64,000 nt of DNA from Diatrype stigma (taxonomy: Eukaryota; Ascomycota; Sordariomycetes; Xylariales; Diatrypaceae): positions 434,001 to 498,000 of the forward strand of contig JAKJXP020000020.1 of assembly GCA_022225965.2 (NCBI GenBank), in the 5' to 3' direction. How positions within the stretch are numbered: position 1 is the stretch's first letter; each line of letters starts with the position of its first letter. Made by a program: the position numbers and the translations under genes. The notes under the pieces are model-generated. The model did not search any database and had not been told where the DNA came from. It was given only the letters and a program-made list of their open reading frames with translations. Of this stretch, positions 35,141-47,505 are shown piece by piece.

Positions 35141-35715
35141 CTTATAGGGCAGTGGGTAGGCGGAAGGATTCCGTCATGAATTACTTCGTGCTAGCGTCGA
35201 TAAGTAACGATAAGCGATGGCCTTAGGATGGGGCGGAGCCACGGAGCATGTCTGAAGTCACACTGCATTGATCACGTGGGGCACCCTGGAGGCCCAGAGG
35301 CTGGATGAAGACGATTTCTTGCTGGCGATAACTACGTACGTAGGTAGATAGACGAGGTAGAAGTAAGGAGGGCATAATTAAATGCCTCGATACCGTTCAT
35401 GTTGGTGAACCTCAAGTTGAAGTGAGCCCGAAATGCTCTGTCTCCTGTTGCTGTCTGCCCCTATTCTCCCCATACACCCACATGCTCCGTCCGTAAGGAA
35501 TCAATCCGTCCAAGGGGCTGACCAATGACCATCTATTCAGCTCGTAGATTGTGTGTCATGGATCGATCATAGGTCAATATGGTCTATGACGAGCGAGCTG
35601 TCCCTCTAATTCTGCAAACATGCAAACACCATTATGTCGACCAAGGATCATAGTGGTTTGCTTTGTGTGTCATAACTCATAACGCATCAGGTCCTCCATA
35701 ACCTAGGGTGTACTC
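35141..35715. other. Spacer between the LTR element and the UEV gene
   Basis: No gene seen. It contains TAGGTAGATAG-type words near 35340 and the 3' region of the minus-strand UEV gene. Confidence 0.45.
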
Positions 35716-36398
35716 CTAATTGCCAGGGTAGACGGTGCCCTCGGGTGGCTGAGGCAGCTTCTTACACTGACTTGAAGCCATGTATCTAGGTAGGGAGGAA
35801 GCCTCCATGTTAGCACAACGTAAAAGTGTGTGAGTACTTCGTATAAAGGATTTGACAGGACGGACCTCCGAAGCTCGATAAGGATAGTCTCCATCGTGTT
35901 CTCTCTCTTCCAGTTGGCCAGACACGGCAGCTGCGACGGATCGACCACCCCATTCCGCTGGTTGACACAGGGCAGGTTCACCATGCTGACGAACTGGATC
36001 GTGGGAGGCGTGTCGGGGTATTGCTCGCCGCAGTGCATCTTGACGGAGTAGATTCGGTTCTCGTGGACGCTCTGTAATGGTAGTAGTAGTCATACAGACA
36101 CGATCATTAGCCTGCTGTCGGTCGCGCAGAAAAACGTGGTTACAGGGGAGGGCAACTAACGTGGGGAGGTCCTAGGATTGTGCCATTCCAGTCGGACATC
36201 AAGAGGTCCTCGGGGTTGTCCAAGCCATACGAGCAAGCCTCTATAGAAGGTACATTATGTCAGTATCCTGTCAACAAAAAAAGCATGCCCATATCCGCCG
36301 ACGCCATCGGAGTCCCATATTCACGTACCAGCCCCCAAGCCTTTCTCTCCCTTCTCCAGCTCCTCGAGCAGACGGAAGTTTCGCGGGACCTTGGCCAT
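35716..36398 (-). CDS. MMS2: Ubiquitin-conjugating enzyme variant Mms2 (UEV)
   Basis: Four exons, 36398-36329, 36240-36161, 36071-35866 and 35785-35716, give 141 aa with consistent phases. Mms2 has no catalytic cysteine and pairs with Ubc13 to build K63-linked ubiquitin chains in post-replication DNA repair. The protein starts [20 protein letters not shown], as in orthologues, then [44 protein letters not shown]-like [28 protein letters not shown] and the usual end [15 protein letters not shown]. Length is normal (yeast 137 aa). No HPN-Cys active-site motif is present, as expected for a UEV. It is divergent from MON2. Confidence 0.95.
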
Positions 36399-36716
36399 GA
36401 TCAGTGCGTAAGCTGATTTTGACTATGGTTTTGACTGTGACTTTGACTTTCCAAGCCAAGCTTGACAGTAGTGCTCCTGGAATGCGCCGAGCGTGGTGTG
36501 TAATGCGATTCGCAAACGAGGTGTCCGGCGTGTAGTGAATGGAATGGAGAGGGAGGTGGAAGTGGGATGGACCAAACGGGCGGACGGGACAGCCTTGGGC
36601 ATGGAATGACATGAATGGTGGGGTTCGTTGCATTAGGTATTGCCCCTAGCCTACCTGCCTAGCATCTCAAGCCCCGCGAAACCGTGCTAGGGTGCCTACC
36701 AGCCAGCCAGCCTACC

Positions 36717-36770
36717 ACATACATACATACATACATACATACATACATACATACATACATACATACATAC
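36717..36770. repeat. (ACAT)n microsatellite
   Basis: About 13.5 perfect copies of the tetranucleotide ACAT, 54 bases. Confidence 0.95.
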
Positions 36771-37313
36771 GAAACGATAACGATAACAGCCATTTCTACG
36801 TAAAGACATGTATAAGATGTAAGATGGGTAGACAAGCCGATGAGGTGTTTGATTTAGAGTCTGTTGATATACCAGCATTAGGTTAAATCTGTCTAGGATG
36901 TCACCTTACTATATATAGTATGACTGCACATATTACCTGCAGCTGAAATACCATTTGGGTAACCAGAATGAGAAAGCACCTGGGCATTCAAGGATCCTAT
37001 AGCTTTAGGGAGTTCCAGGTTGCTACAAGTCAAACTGTTAACCTACTAGAGGTACCTAGTAGTTACCTGTGTAGTACCTACATACATACCTACATGTGCC
37101 CTGCATTGTAACTTCCAATGAGACAAAGCTTACCTAAGCAGCTAAGCTGGCTAAATAGGTATCCTGGACTCCAGCAGTTGAGGGCCCCAATTTGTGGCTT
37201 ATTACTTGAAGACACTATAACGAATCTGGCAACAAGCTTCGTGTACCTTCAAACTACAGGTACAACACTACCTAAGGTAGAACACTACAACCCTACAACA
37301 CTACACCACTGCA

Positions 37314-37347
37314 CCACTGCACCACTGCACCACTGCACCACTGCACG
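37314..37347. repeat. (CACCACTG)n tandem repeat
   Basis: Just over four perfect copies of the octamer CACCACTG, about 200 bases upstream of the MON2 start. Confidence 0.9.
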
Positions 37348-37542
37348 CTCACGCTCATACCCATGCTCGTGCTCATGACTGTCTCTGCCGGCTTGTCTCA
37401 CTAGCAACCTTGAAGTTAACAACACCTGTCTGAATACGACTGACATCAATATTGATTTACCATTGATGAGCCCTTATTGAGAGCATAACCTTTCGAACCC
37501 TCTAGTTCACCCGATGGATTCTGGCCAATCTGTCGGGCCAAG

Positions 37543-40500
37543 ATGACAACCCAACTACTTGCTAATGAGCTCACGAACCTCATCCAGGAGAGCAAACGTA
37601 AACATAACGATCTTAGACAGGTGCATCTCCTATGAGCCCCATTGCCAAACGAGGTGTCACCTATACTGATACGCGTGGTAGGCTGCCGAGAAGTCTCTCG
37701 AGGAGCTCAGGAACATAAGGGGCAATGAAGCTCAGGTAGCTGCTGGTATGTTCACGTTCACCCGAAAAACGACCAGTTGCATTGCAGTAGCAGTGGCAGT
37801 GGCAGTTGCGTCTTACATAGATCGCGAATGGCAATGGTAACCCTCAGATCACAACTGCAGAACTCTCCCAAAAGGTCAACTTCGTAAATCCCTTTGTCAT
37901 AGCCTGTGGGACCAAGAATGTCAAGTTCACTAGCATTGCCATCGTCTGCTTGTTGCGCTTGATCGTCGTCAGTGCGCTGCCACGCTCCAAGCTCAACTAC
38001 ATCTTAGAGGCCTTGCGTGAAGCGACGTCCGCTGGTGTTGATGCTCAACTCAAGATATTGCAGGCCCTCCCAACCTTGCTCCAGAACTATTCCACTGATA
38101 TCCAGGGTGACCTGCTTATAACTGCTTTGAACATCTGCTTCATATTGCAGACGAGCAAGAATGGCATCATCAACAACACATCTGCTGCCACCCTTCAACA
38201 GCTAGTCGTATCCGTCTTCGAGAAGGTAGTTGCTGAAGACAGTGAGCTCCCCTATCTCTCTTTTTGCTTTCTTCATGAGCTCGTGATGTACTAATCTAAG
38301 ATAGAGTCCCCGTCGGATGATAACTACATTGGCGATGCTCCCACACAAGATGGCGCTGTCAATCTGCGGGCTGCCGCCATGGACGCGTATCACGTGTTCA
38401 AGGATATATGCCTCATGACAGAGAACCAGAGACCCGAATATCTGCGGTTCTCAGGCTTACCTCAGACATTCGGTCTGGAGCTGATAGAATCCGTCCTTAC
38501 TAGCCATGCCAGCATTTTTTCGTCCCATCCAGAACAGGCCCATATACTACGAACCCAGGTTATGCCCTTCATCACCAAATCCCTAACCGCAAAGCAAAAT
38601 TTCGCTACATCGGTACGGCTTGTCCGCATCCTCTACACCCTACTACGGCGGCATCTAGGTGTACTGTCTTCCGAGGGCGGGGCTGCCTTGGAAATACTCA
38701 CACAGATACTCGATCAGGAGTCTGCTGTCTGGAAAAGAGCCCTGTGTATGGAAGTATTTCGCGGAATTTTTGCCGAGCCCGGTCTGCTCAGACGGATTTT
38801 CATGCTTTATGATGCCAAGGAGGGGGAGAGGGATGTCTTGAAGAATGTCACTGCTACCTTCGTTAGAATCAGCACGGAGAAGCCTCAGGTCATTGGACTA
38901 GCACACCAGTCCACTATCCCCGTGGCTAACCCTTATTCTAGCATGGGAGCTCCGACTGATCAGGCGATGCTGGAAGCTAGCGGCGTGACTGGTATCATCA
39001 GTGGGTCGGTAGGTGCTGAAGGGCACAACGTCGGTATCAGCTCGCAGTGGAGTATGGTTCGTGTCCCTTATATAGATCAGCTCGACAAGACGGAAGCCCC
39101 GCAGATTCCAGAGTCCTATATCTATGCACTGACTCTGTCTTGCATCACATCTCTGTCCGAGGGTCTAGCGAAATTCATACTTCCCCTTACCGTGCCAGGC
39201 GAGACTCGGACTAGGAGGCGTAATATCAAACAGCAAGATTCCAGGAGTGATTCTCCGGGACCGGGAGAGGGAAGTGGTACAGAAACACCCAGGGGAAAGA
39301 TCGAGCGATCTGGTTCCTTCAAAAGGAATCCAGTCCCCGTCAACCCTTTAGCCTTGACAGACCACCCCCTATACTCGGAGGTGAAGGTATGCGCTGATAT
39401 CATCGAGGAGTGCTGGCCGGCTATCCTTGCGACCTGCTCCACCTTCTTATATGCTGCGTTGGACTCAGAATACTACCATGGGCTCGTAAGAGCTTTCCAG
39501 AAGTTTGCACATGTAGCAGGCTTATTGCAACTGGCCACGCCCCGAGATGCGTTCCTCACAACCCTGGGGAAAGCTGCAGTCCCCCCAAATACCTTCACGG
39601 CTTGTCTGAATGCTGGCTCGTCAAAACAACCGGCAACCCCTACCACCGATACCCCCAGTAGTCTGTTGAGCAACGCTCGGGGTTTGCTGAGTGTTGACAA
39701 CCTAGTTACACCCGTTGGTGCTGCCGGGGAGAGGCAAAGACAGGCGTCCATGGATGCCAGTGTCACACCACAGACCCTCAATACGAGGAACTTATTATGC
39801 TTACGGGCACTTATAAACCTAGGCATCGCACTGGGCCCAACTCTTGGGTCATCCTGGCGGATTATCTTGGAAACACTTCAACAGGCAGACTTTATACTTT
39901 TCACGACGGGCAAGTCACCAGGTCGCACTCCTATAGCAGCTTCGAAGACCTCGGATGCAAGAGCAGATTCGGAGGCTTCAAGCTTGCTAGCAAACTTCAA
40001 CATCGAAGTCCGGTCTGTTGAGACCGCAGCATCTAGGCTACTCGAGAGCACCATTGATTTTCCTAATAATTCTTTTCTGGAGACAGTGGATGCGGCGTGT
40101 CACCTCTTAGATAGGCAAGTCGAACCTGCCCCCGAACCCTCAAGCAGACCGCAGTCCTCGGCCTCTTCGACGCATAGTCAACAAAGACCCGGTGGGCAGC
40201 ATCGCAGACTTCCAAGCCTGACCGGGACATCCTCATCTGGCCCAAACCAAGAGGACCAATTTGCCTTGGCGAAAATTGGCCATATCGCCAACATCAATAT
40301 CGAGCGACTTCTCATGTACCCCCCAGAAGTCTCCGGCTGGCAACGGTTAACATCTCAGTTCATCATGACGTTGAGCTCGTCGTCCATTAACCCATCGGTG
40401 CGCAGCCGTGCTGCTGACATTCTTGTACAGTTGGTCCTCGATGCTGCAAAGGCTGCTACTGGCCTCAAAGATGAGGCTCGTGGGAAGATTCAACTTCGTC

Positions 40501-43335
40501 TGCTAGAAGCTTTTCGTGGTTCCCTATATCCTCTACAGCAGGATAACCGCCAAACGTCGGTAGCCGATCACGCAACAGACGTTGATATTCACAAGATTAT
40601 CCTCGAAGGACTCAAGAGCCTCCTTGAAGGGTGTGGTGAATCTCTAGTTGCTGGCTGGGAGATAACCTTTGAAATAATCGACAGCATATTCTTGAAAAGG
40701 AGATCCGCTAGCGGAGGTATGCCAAGCATTGATGAAGAGCCGACGAGGTTGGCGACACGATCTAGCAAGCTCATTAGGTCTGCTTTCAACTCACTACAGC
40801 TGATCTGCTCCGACTTTCTTTCGTCCTTACCAAATCCTTGTTTCCTTATCCTCGTTGATACCCTGTACAAATTTTGTTCTCAAGATGATGATCTCAATAT
40901 CGCATTAACTGTAAGTCCCTCCATCCTCCATCGACCCCATTGGCATTCTTGCGGCTAACTAATTCTCCGTCAGACTGTTACATTCTTCTGGGTTCTTTCA
41001 GATAACCTCTCGGGTAAAAGCAAGTCGCTCCCCATCACCGAAAGCCTGTTTGGAACTGCAGATGAATCTACTTTGGTCGAAACAGCTTCGCATGCAGACA
41101 ATGCGTCTTCGGATGCCGCCTTGTGGATGCTACTCCTGCTGAGATTAACCACCGTGACTGCTGATGAGCGGCTAGAACTCCGAAATAGTATGTGATTGTG
41201 TCCCCCGACCGACTACTTCCCGACTAATAACCATAACAGGTGCTATTCAGACATTGTTGCGTATCTTCGATGCCTATGGGGACAAACTAAGCTCCGAGGC
41301 TTGGTCGGTCTGCATCAAGTCTGTTATATTCAAACTGCTATCCTCCATTGAGAAAGAGCTGAATAATCTTGGCGGCCCTCAGATCAGCGAACAGTATCGG
41401 CGGGACTGGTATGAAACCGCCGTCGTTGTCCTTACGGGAATCTCGGACCTTCTCGCAAACTACCTCGACGTATTAACAGTGCATCCGACGTTCAACTCAT
41501 ATTGGCAGCAGCTGCTAGGCCATTTTGCAACGCTGCTTGATTTTCGAGTACTGGAAATCAACACAGCAACATTCAAGGCGTTGGCTCAGATTCTGTCACA
41601 CAGCCAGAATGGCGCTGAGCAGAATTTCAATAAGACCACTCTTGACTTGGCCTGGGGCTTGTGGTCTCGCGGCATCCCTATTGCCGATACAACGGCAGAG
41701 AGAGACAACACTAGAGTCGCGGATAATCAAGCTTGTCTATTGGCTCATGTTGCGGCCTTGCGAGAGGTTTATCGCCTTATACAGGCAGACCTTACCGTCG
41801 AGCATGTGCGCAGGATGTTGACGCTCTTGAACGAAGCCACACAAGCGGCCACGCCCGGAGCATTCGTTAACGATATTGACTATACGACACCACTGCAAGG
41901 ACAGGTCTTAGATGTGCTAAAGATGCTGCGGGCCGACATCCCAGGGGCGCCAGCCTCATTAATATTGGAAACATCTGCATTTGTTTCGCTGGCCTTCAGT
42001 GGAGCGAATACCGTCGCCGAAACCAGCGGGCCCAGGAAACGCACTTTTGTTGCGATGTCGAAAGCTAGCATGGAGATTCTTCAATCGCTGATAACCAAGC
42101 ATGCTTCCGACCCAGACATCTACCACAGCGGCGCCGTCTTAGCTGCACTCACTTCCCTGTCGAAACCCGTCGTCCTAAAATACCAGTTCCCAATCTTCAC
42201 AAACAAGGGTGTCCAGCCTTGGAGACAAGCAACCACATCCGTACTAACTATTCTGGAAGCGACCTTGCCACAGCTGCGCATCCTGGACATTCAACCACCG
42301 ACTATACAAGGCATCTGGCAAATGGTCGTAACGATTGCCAACGGAGTCACTAGCGCCGAGTGCGACGCGGTGTCCGAAAAGATCAACATAAAAGACGACG
42401 AAGAATTCGACATCGCATCATTCTTGAAACTGCACAACCTCGTCCTGCCCTCCTTAGGCGCCGAGGTCGTACCCGAAAAGACGCGCCGAGCCTTTGCCGA
42501 GAGCCTGTTCCGGATGTCCATAATCCACGCGCCCGCGCCCACCGAGCACGCGCTCGTCTACGGTGGTAGCAACGATGGCAATGGCGAAAGCGAGGAGGCG
42601 GTTGGACTGACGGATCTGTACAAGCCCCGTCGTGGACGCACCATCGACCCGCCGCCCGCCAAGCGTGAGAAGATGTGCTACGTCTGTCTGGACGAGATCT
42701 TCACCCTCGTCTCGAGCTACGAGGAGGTCAACACCCCACACATCATGATCCAGCCGCCGACTCCCGCCTTCCCGCCGCCGGGTATGCTATCGTCCAACAG
42801 CAATAGCAACAGCAACAGCAACGCCCCCATCCTGCCCCCCACTACCTACAAACCACCACCACCCCACCCTTCCCCGCTCCGCTCCCACCCTACCACCACC
42901 TTTACAACTCCTGCAAACCCTACCACCCCCGCCCCTCCTCCCCCTGCCATCCCGCCCCCCCTCTCCGAGTCCGCCGCCCACGCCCTGCACGCGCGCCTCG
43001 CGCGCACCGCGGCGCCCTACCTGATCCTGCGCGCGGCGCTCACGCTGCGCGCCTACGCGGCCGACCAGCCCCTCCGGGGCCGCATGCCACAGCCCCTGAG
43101 CCAGCGGCGCGAGCTGGGCACCGTCCTGATGAGCCTGACGCGCCTCCGCAACGAGCCCGACGCCATCCCCGACACGCCCAACGTCGACAGCGAGGGGCGC
43201 AAGCACCTCCTGCGCCTGTATCCGCTGCTCGTGCGCGCGGCGGGTGTGGCGGGGCGGGCGGGCGACGGGGAGGTGCTGGGACTGTTGGAGGGTGCGTTGG
43301 ACGTTGTTGGGGGCGAGTTTGGGCTCGGGGACTAA
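37543..43335 (+). CDS. MON2: Mon2 homologue, endosome/trans-Golgi trafficking scaffold
   Basis: Six exons join in frame to 1812 aa: 37543-37620, 37682-37745, 37861-38241, 38305-40910, 40974-41187 and 41240-43335. Mon2 is a large helical-repeat relative of Sec7 Arf-GEFs that lacks the catalytic Sec7 domain. It acts with Dopey and a flippase at endosomes and the trans-Golgi. The N-terminus (LANELTNLIQESKRKHNDLR, EKSLEELR, FVNPFVIACGTKN) matches the DCB-type start. The middle contains FKDICLMTENQRPEYLRFSG-type HUS/Mon2 sequence. The acceptor at 37860 was chosen because it gives AAELSQKVNFVNP. A Ser/Asn and Pro-rich low-complexity insert lies near the C-terminus (about 42780-42960) and is coded by GC-rich, C-rich DNA. 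Length is in the usual range for fungal Mon2. Confidence 0.93.
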
Positions 43336-44191
43336 GTAGAGATAGGTTGGGTTAGGTCGGGCTCAGTGATTATTAGGACGTAATTGGGTTTTGAGAGGGA
43401 GTTTTATGCAATAGAAATAGAATGAGATCAGATGAAAATAAAATGAAATAAAACCAACCCCCTTTGTACGTAGACTCTGAGGCCACCTAGAGCCGTTTAC
43501 CTAGACTAAACTAGGCCTTAGACATTGGTCTCGAGATGACATGCGTGGATCCGAGTGCCCCTCGTTGAAACGGATTGTATAACTATCTGCCTGCCTGCTT
43601 GCGTGCCTGTCGAAATGGAATTGGGGGAGGGGGGGGGTGCGCGAGGAAATAGGGATCGGGAGTAAGTAAAGGGGTAGAAGTAGGGTATAACTCGTATGAG
43701 ACAGGGCGAAGGTAACCTTATAATGAATAAGGTATTGTTATCAAAGTCGAGTTCATGTAATTAGTGATGCCCACGCAGACAACGTAGTGTACAAACCGGA
43801 TAACTTGGCACGAGGTTAGGACAAGTTCGAGCTGTGGGTTGTATATAAATTGTTACAGAACTATAATATTCCATCTAGTTTGGCACCAACACGACGTTGC
43901 TCATGCTTCAAGCTCTACCCTCATGCTTTTCCTTTCTTTCTTTCTCTGCTTTAATCGACCTTCCGGGTATGTATGCTGGGCTGGCTTGGTACATCCGGTA
44001 TCATATGCTGACGGAGAGGAGCAATAGTAAACTTCTGAGCTGGGTTGAGTGACGACGGCAATGATGATATTGTTGCTATAGTATTGTGTTGGTTGTTGGG
44101 GGTTGAATAAATAGGTAGCTTGGTGGTGGTACAATTCGTGGTGGTAATAATGGTGATGCGACGACGGGTTGCTATGCAATGCAATGTGATG

Positions 44192-44280
<89 letters not shown>

Positions 44281-44642
44281 NNNNNNNNNNTTTGCCCCCC
44301 CCCCCCCCCCCCCCCCCCCTCTCACCCTTTTTTCTTTCCGCCTTTTTCCCCTTTCCCCCCGCCCTATTCTATGCTTCGACTTAATCTGCCTAAATCTTAC
44401 TTCGCCATAATGATCTTCCTCCAGTTATCGCGATCGCCTGTATGGAAAGCTGGGAATAGCAACACTACTATTGCCTTCCCATGGGCCCTCGACTTCCTCT
44501 TATAGCCGTCTCATTACCTCGCTCATTCACTCGTATACACAAAACTCTGCGACTCACTGCTCTCACCCACGAACAAGCGACAGCGATTGTGGCGCTTTCT
44601 TTTTATTTTATTTTCTGCTTCTCTGGCCCCATCTCCCTCTCA
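43336..44642. other. Convergent spacer containing an assembly gap
   Basis: Between the MON2 and stomatin-like stops. It holds a G-rich stretch (43625-43640), CT-rich runs and the poly-G/N/poly-C gap described separately. No gene seen; frames through the homopolymer are artefacts. Confidence 0.6.
44193..44319. other. Poly-G run, 10-N gap, poly-C run (assembly artefact likely)
   Basis: Eighty-eight uninterrupted G bases (44193-44280) are followed by ten N, TTTG and 25 C (44295-44319). Opposed G and C homopolymers meeting at a gap are typical of failed extension of reads at both contig ends. The true sequence and length here are unknown. Confidence 0.9.
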
Positions 44643-46102
44643 TCATTGCTTCTTCGCCGTCTCGTCAAACTCCCTCAACACCGAATCCACAACGCCCGAG
44701 TCGGCTTGTCTAGCCTTCTCTTCGGTCGTGGCAGCCGGCTGCTGTCCTTCACCTTGTTCTTGCTTCTCGAGTATGTGGCGGGCCATAGTCCGGCCCTGGG
44801 CGTCACCGACCTTGTTGTAGACGCTGAGCCCGGTGGCGATCATGCCGCCAATATCGCCGACGTTGCCGGGGACGACAACAGCAGTGCCCTCGCGAGCGAG
44901 CTGGGCGAAGGCATCAACATAGCGCTCGGCAACGCTGAAACTAACGGCGCCCTGAGCTGAGGCGCCGCCGGCGGCAATGCTGCGACCGACGGCATCGATG
45001 CCGCGGGCGGTGGCCTCGGCCTTGAGCAGGATGGCCTGGGCATCACCGTTGGCGCGGTTGATCTTCTCGGCGCGCAAGGCCTCGGAGGCGAGGATGACGC
45101 TCTGCTTCTTGCCCTCGGCGATGTTGATGGCGCTCTGGCGCTGGCCCTCGCTGTCGAGGATCTCGGCGCGCTTGGACCGCTCGGCCGTCACCTGGCGGTG
45201 CATGGCGGCCACCACGGCCTCGGGCGCGTGGATGTCCCGGATCTCGTACCGCAGGCACGTCACCCCCCACGCCTGCGCCGCCTCGTTGATCGCCGCCGTG
45301 ATATTCGTGTTGAGCGCCGCCCGCTCCTTCAGCACGTGGTCCAGCGTCAGCTGCCCGATCTCGCTGCGCATTGTTGTTTGGGCGAGCTGGGAGATGGCGT
45401 ACTCGGCGTCCTCGACCCCGTAGCTGTGTGGGGATTACAGCGCCGTGTTAGTGAGGAGGTCAATTGGGAAGGGTGAGGGTATGGGAAGGGACAAGGATGG
45501 GAGCAACATAGGAACATAACGTACCTGGCCTTATAGGCGTCGAACACGCGCGTGTACAGCACGCCGTCGAGCTCGAGCGTCACGTTGTCGGCCGTGATGG
45601 CACTCTGGCTGGGGATCTCGATGGCGACCTCCTTGAGGCTCTTGACGTAGGCGATGCGATCGATGAAAGGCACGAGGATGGCCAGGCCCGGCTCCAGGAT
45701 TCGATTAAACTTGCCCATGCGCTCCACGATCCACGCGGTCTGCTGCGGCACGAATCGGATTATCGTGTTGGCCGGCAGCGACGGCCGCTGGAAATATGAC
45801 GGCGGGATGGAGCCGAGCCCGCCGGACGATAAGCTGTTCCGGACATGGGGCGTGAGGTGGAAGGATCTCGTTGCGGTGGTGGGGTTGGTGGCAGCAGTGG
45901 TGGTGTTGTTGTTAGTTGGCCGTAGGGGGGTGGATTGCGGTCGTCGTGCTGTCCGTAGCTGGTGATGTTGTCGGTGCTGATGCTGTTGCTGCCGGCCTGC
46001 TGCTACAAGTGCCGGGCCGCTCAGTGAGATCTGCTGCTGGGTTTTTAGCCCTCGCCGTACAACAGGCAACAGAACCTTGTCGTTTCTGGCCGCCAGCGAC
46101 AT
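44643..46102 (-). CDS. Mitochondrial stomatin-like protein (SLP2-type, SPFH domain)
   Basis: Exons 46102-45525 and 45423-44643 give 452 aa. The N-terminal ~95 residues are basic, Gln/Thr/Asn-rich and lack acidic residues, as expected for a mitochondrial presequence. The SPFH/prohibitin domain follows: NTIIRFVPQQTAWIVERMGK, PGLAILVPFIDRIAYV, SQSAITADNVTLELDGVLY, EYAISQLAQTTMRSEIG and LDHVLKERAALNTNI. A long alanine-rich helix (VTAERSKRAEIL to AEATARGI) and a C-terminal NVGDIGGMIATGLSVY segment complete the stomatin-2 pattern. SLP2 organises cardiolipin-rich inner-membrane domains and protects respiratory complexes. The single intron of 101 bases lies inside the SPFH domain. The stop is about 320 bases from the homopolymer gap, so the coding region is not affected. 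Confidence 0.92.
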
Positions 46103-46831
46103 CGCGGAATGGAGGATTGGATGTCGTGTGTGAGTGTGTGGGAGTGAAACGTGTCGTCGGTTTGGTTGGTCGCCTTGCTGGAGGGAGGGAAAAACCAGTT
46201 CAGATCAGTTGGTGATGGTGAAGGTGGGTTGGTGGGCTGGTGGGTTGTTCCTTAGCAGGGCGGCAGGGGACTGGTGAGGCTGTGGCTGAAGCTGTTCAGT
46301 AACTACCTACATGTAGGTATGTATGTACAATACCTACATACAGTACGGTACCTTCCATTATACATACAAGTACATACAGCTCCAGCGGCAGGTGCGGGTT
46401 CGGGTTCAGTATGTATAAGGTAATCCCGGGGCTCGGGGCAATGGGACTCGGGTTGTGGGGCTGGAGCGCGTTGAGTCTCGTTGAGTAAGAGCAGCTGAAG
46501 ACATTGTGAATATTTCCATTCTTGTGGACCAGAGACTATCAACAGGAATCCTAGCAGTCAGTTTTCAGTGGAAATGGTCTAGAGATGACTGATGCAGAGA
46601 TGTCATAAAAAAAATGTCCGGTCAGCCTCCCTAAAAGTGATGGAAGCCCCTTGCCAAGCTAAAAGGGGACAATATCCGGCTGGCTGCCCTCATATCATCT
46701 GTCGTCTGAAGGGCGCGCCTCTGCCGCAACATCCAACGACTGATCCAGTCTTGATTCTAATATCACGTCTGCGACTTGAACGTCTCTCGGTATTTTTACT
46801 GCATTGAACATCGGGAAAGGGCAGTGTCACG
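46103..46831. other. Upstream region of the stomatin-like gene
   Basis: It contains clustered GTAGGTATGTATGTA/TACATAC words (46308-46375). No gene seen. Confidence 0.45.
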
Positions 46832-46972
46832 ATGGCCGACAGTCTGTCAGAGATGGCACCTAAGAGGAAGTGTCTAGGGGCAGACTGTGAAAATGACTCC
46901 GGGGCTTTGTTGTGCCCGACGTGTCTGAAGATGGGCACAGAAGATAGCTGTTGGCTATGTCTCGGGCTATGA
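46832..46972 (+). pseudogene. Isolated methionine aminopeptidase 1 zinc-finger fragment
   Basis: ATG 46832 opens a 46-codon frame. It includes KRKCLGADCENDSGALLCPT and then CLKMGTEDS, clearly the N-terminal zinc-finger start of eukaryotic methionine aminopeptidase 1, which docks that enzyme to ribosomes. The similarity stops there: the expected FCSQ-type second half and the catalytic pita-bread domain are absent, and the frame ends at TGA 46972 after a diverged SCWLCLGL. No downstream exon was found before the thioesterase gene. It is best read as a partial duplicate of the MAP1 first exon. A spliced short protein cannot be excluded. Confidence 0.6.
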
Positions 46973-47505
46973 TCTTATTCCGGGTATAAATCGCAGTTCC
47001 CTGAAAGCGCAAGCGCGAATATCCGATGCATGACTTTCTCCAAGAGCTAGATCAGTCTACTCAAATTACTTGAATGACTAAACACATCACGTCTCGGCAT
47101 AGAAGTCGGGGAGTTTCGTGAGCTACCCCCAGCTATTAGTGACGGGATTGGAGTCAACCTTAACGGCCGGGGCCCCGGGGTGACAGCTTCAGTAGTACTG
47201 CAGGTGCTAGCAGTTGCGGTGGACTGGCAGCTCACTTGACGCCATTGAGGTCCGCATCAAGTACGGAGGAATTGATACTTCATAATTGACACAGTAATAA
47301 GTGATTGTCTTTCCCAACAAACGGAAATTTACATACCGGTCAACAGCACACCTGACAGTTATCCAGGGTGACGGACAGTCTCGGAACTCACCACAGTTCT
47401 CACTATTTGACCATCTACTCGAAATACCTACAACGAATTTTGAGACTTGTTCATGAGAGAATTAGTAAGCCTCAAAGAACAAGAATCCACACAATAGCCA
47501 CCAGC
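46973..47505. other. Promoter interval of the thioesterase gene
   Basis: No gene recognised in about 530 bases; minus-strand ORF 47047-47235 has no features. Confidence 0.45.

Larger units (their letters stand above)
36399..37542. promoter_or_regulatory. Divergent spacer of MMS2 and MON2 with microsatellites
   Basis: The 1.1-kb interval carries both promoters and two microsatellites (listed separately). TACCTA words cluster at about 37045-37100. No gene seen. Confidence 0.5.

Noticed and set aside
44120..44505. Glycine-rich and proline-rich frames through the poly-G/poly-C region
   Set aside because: They are produced only by homopolymers next to an N gap and have no biological support.
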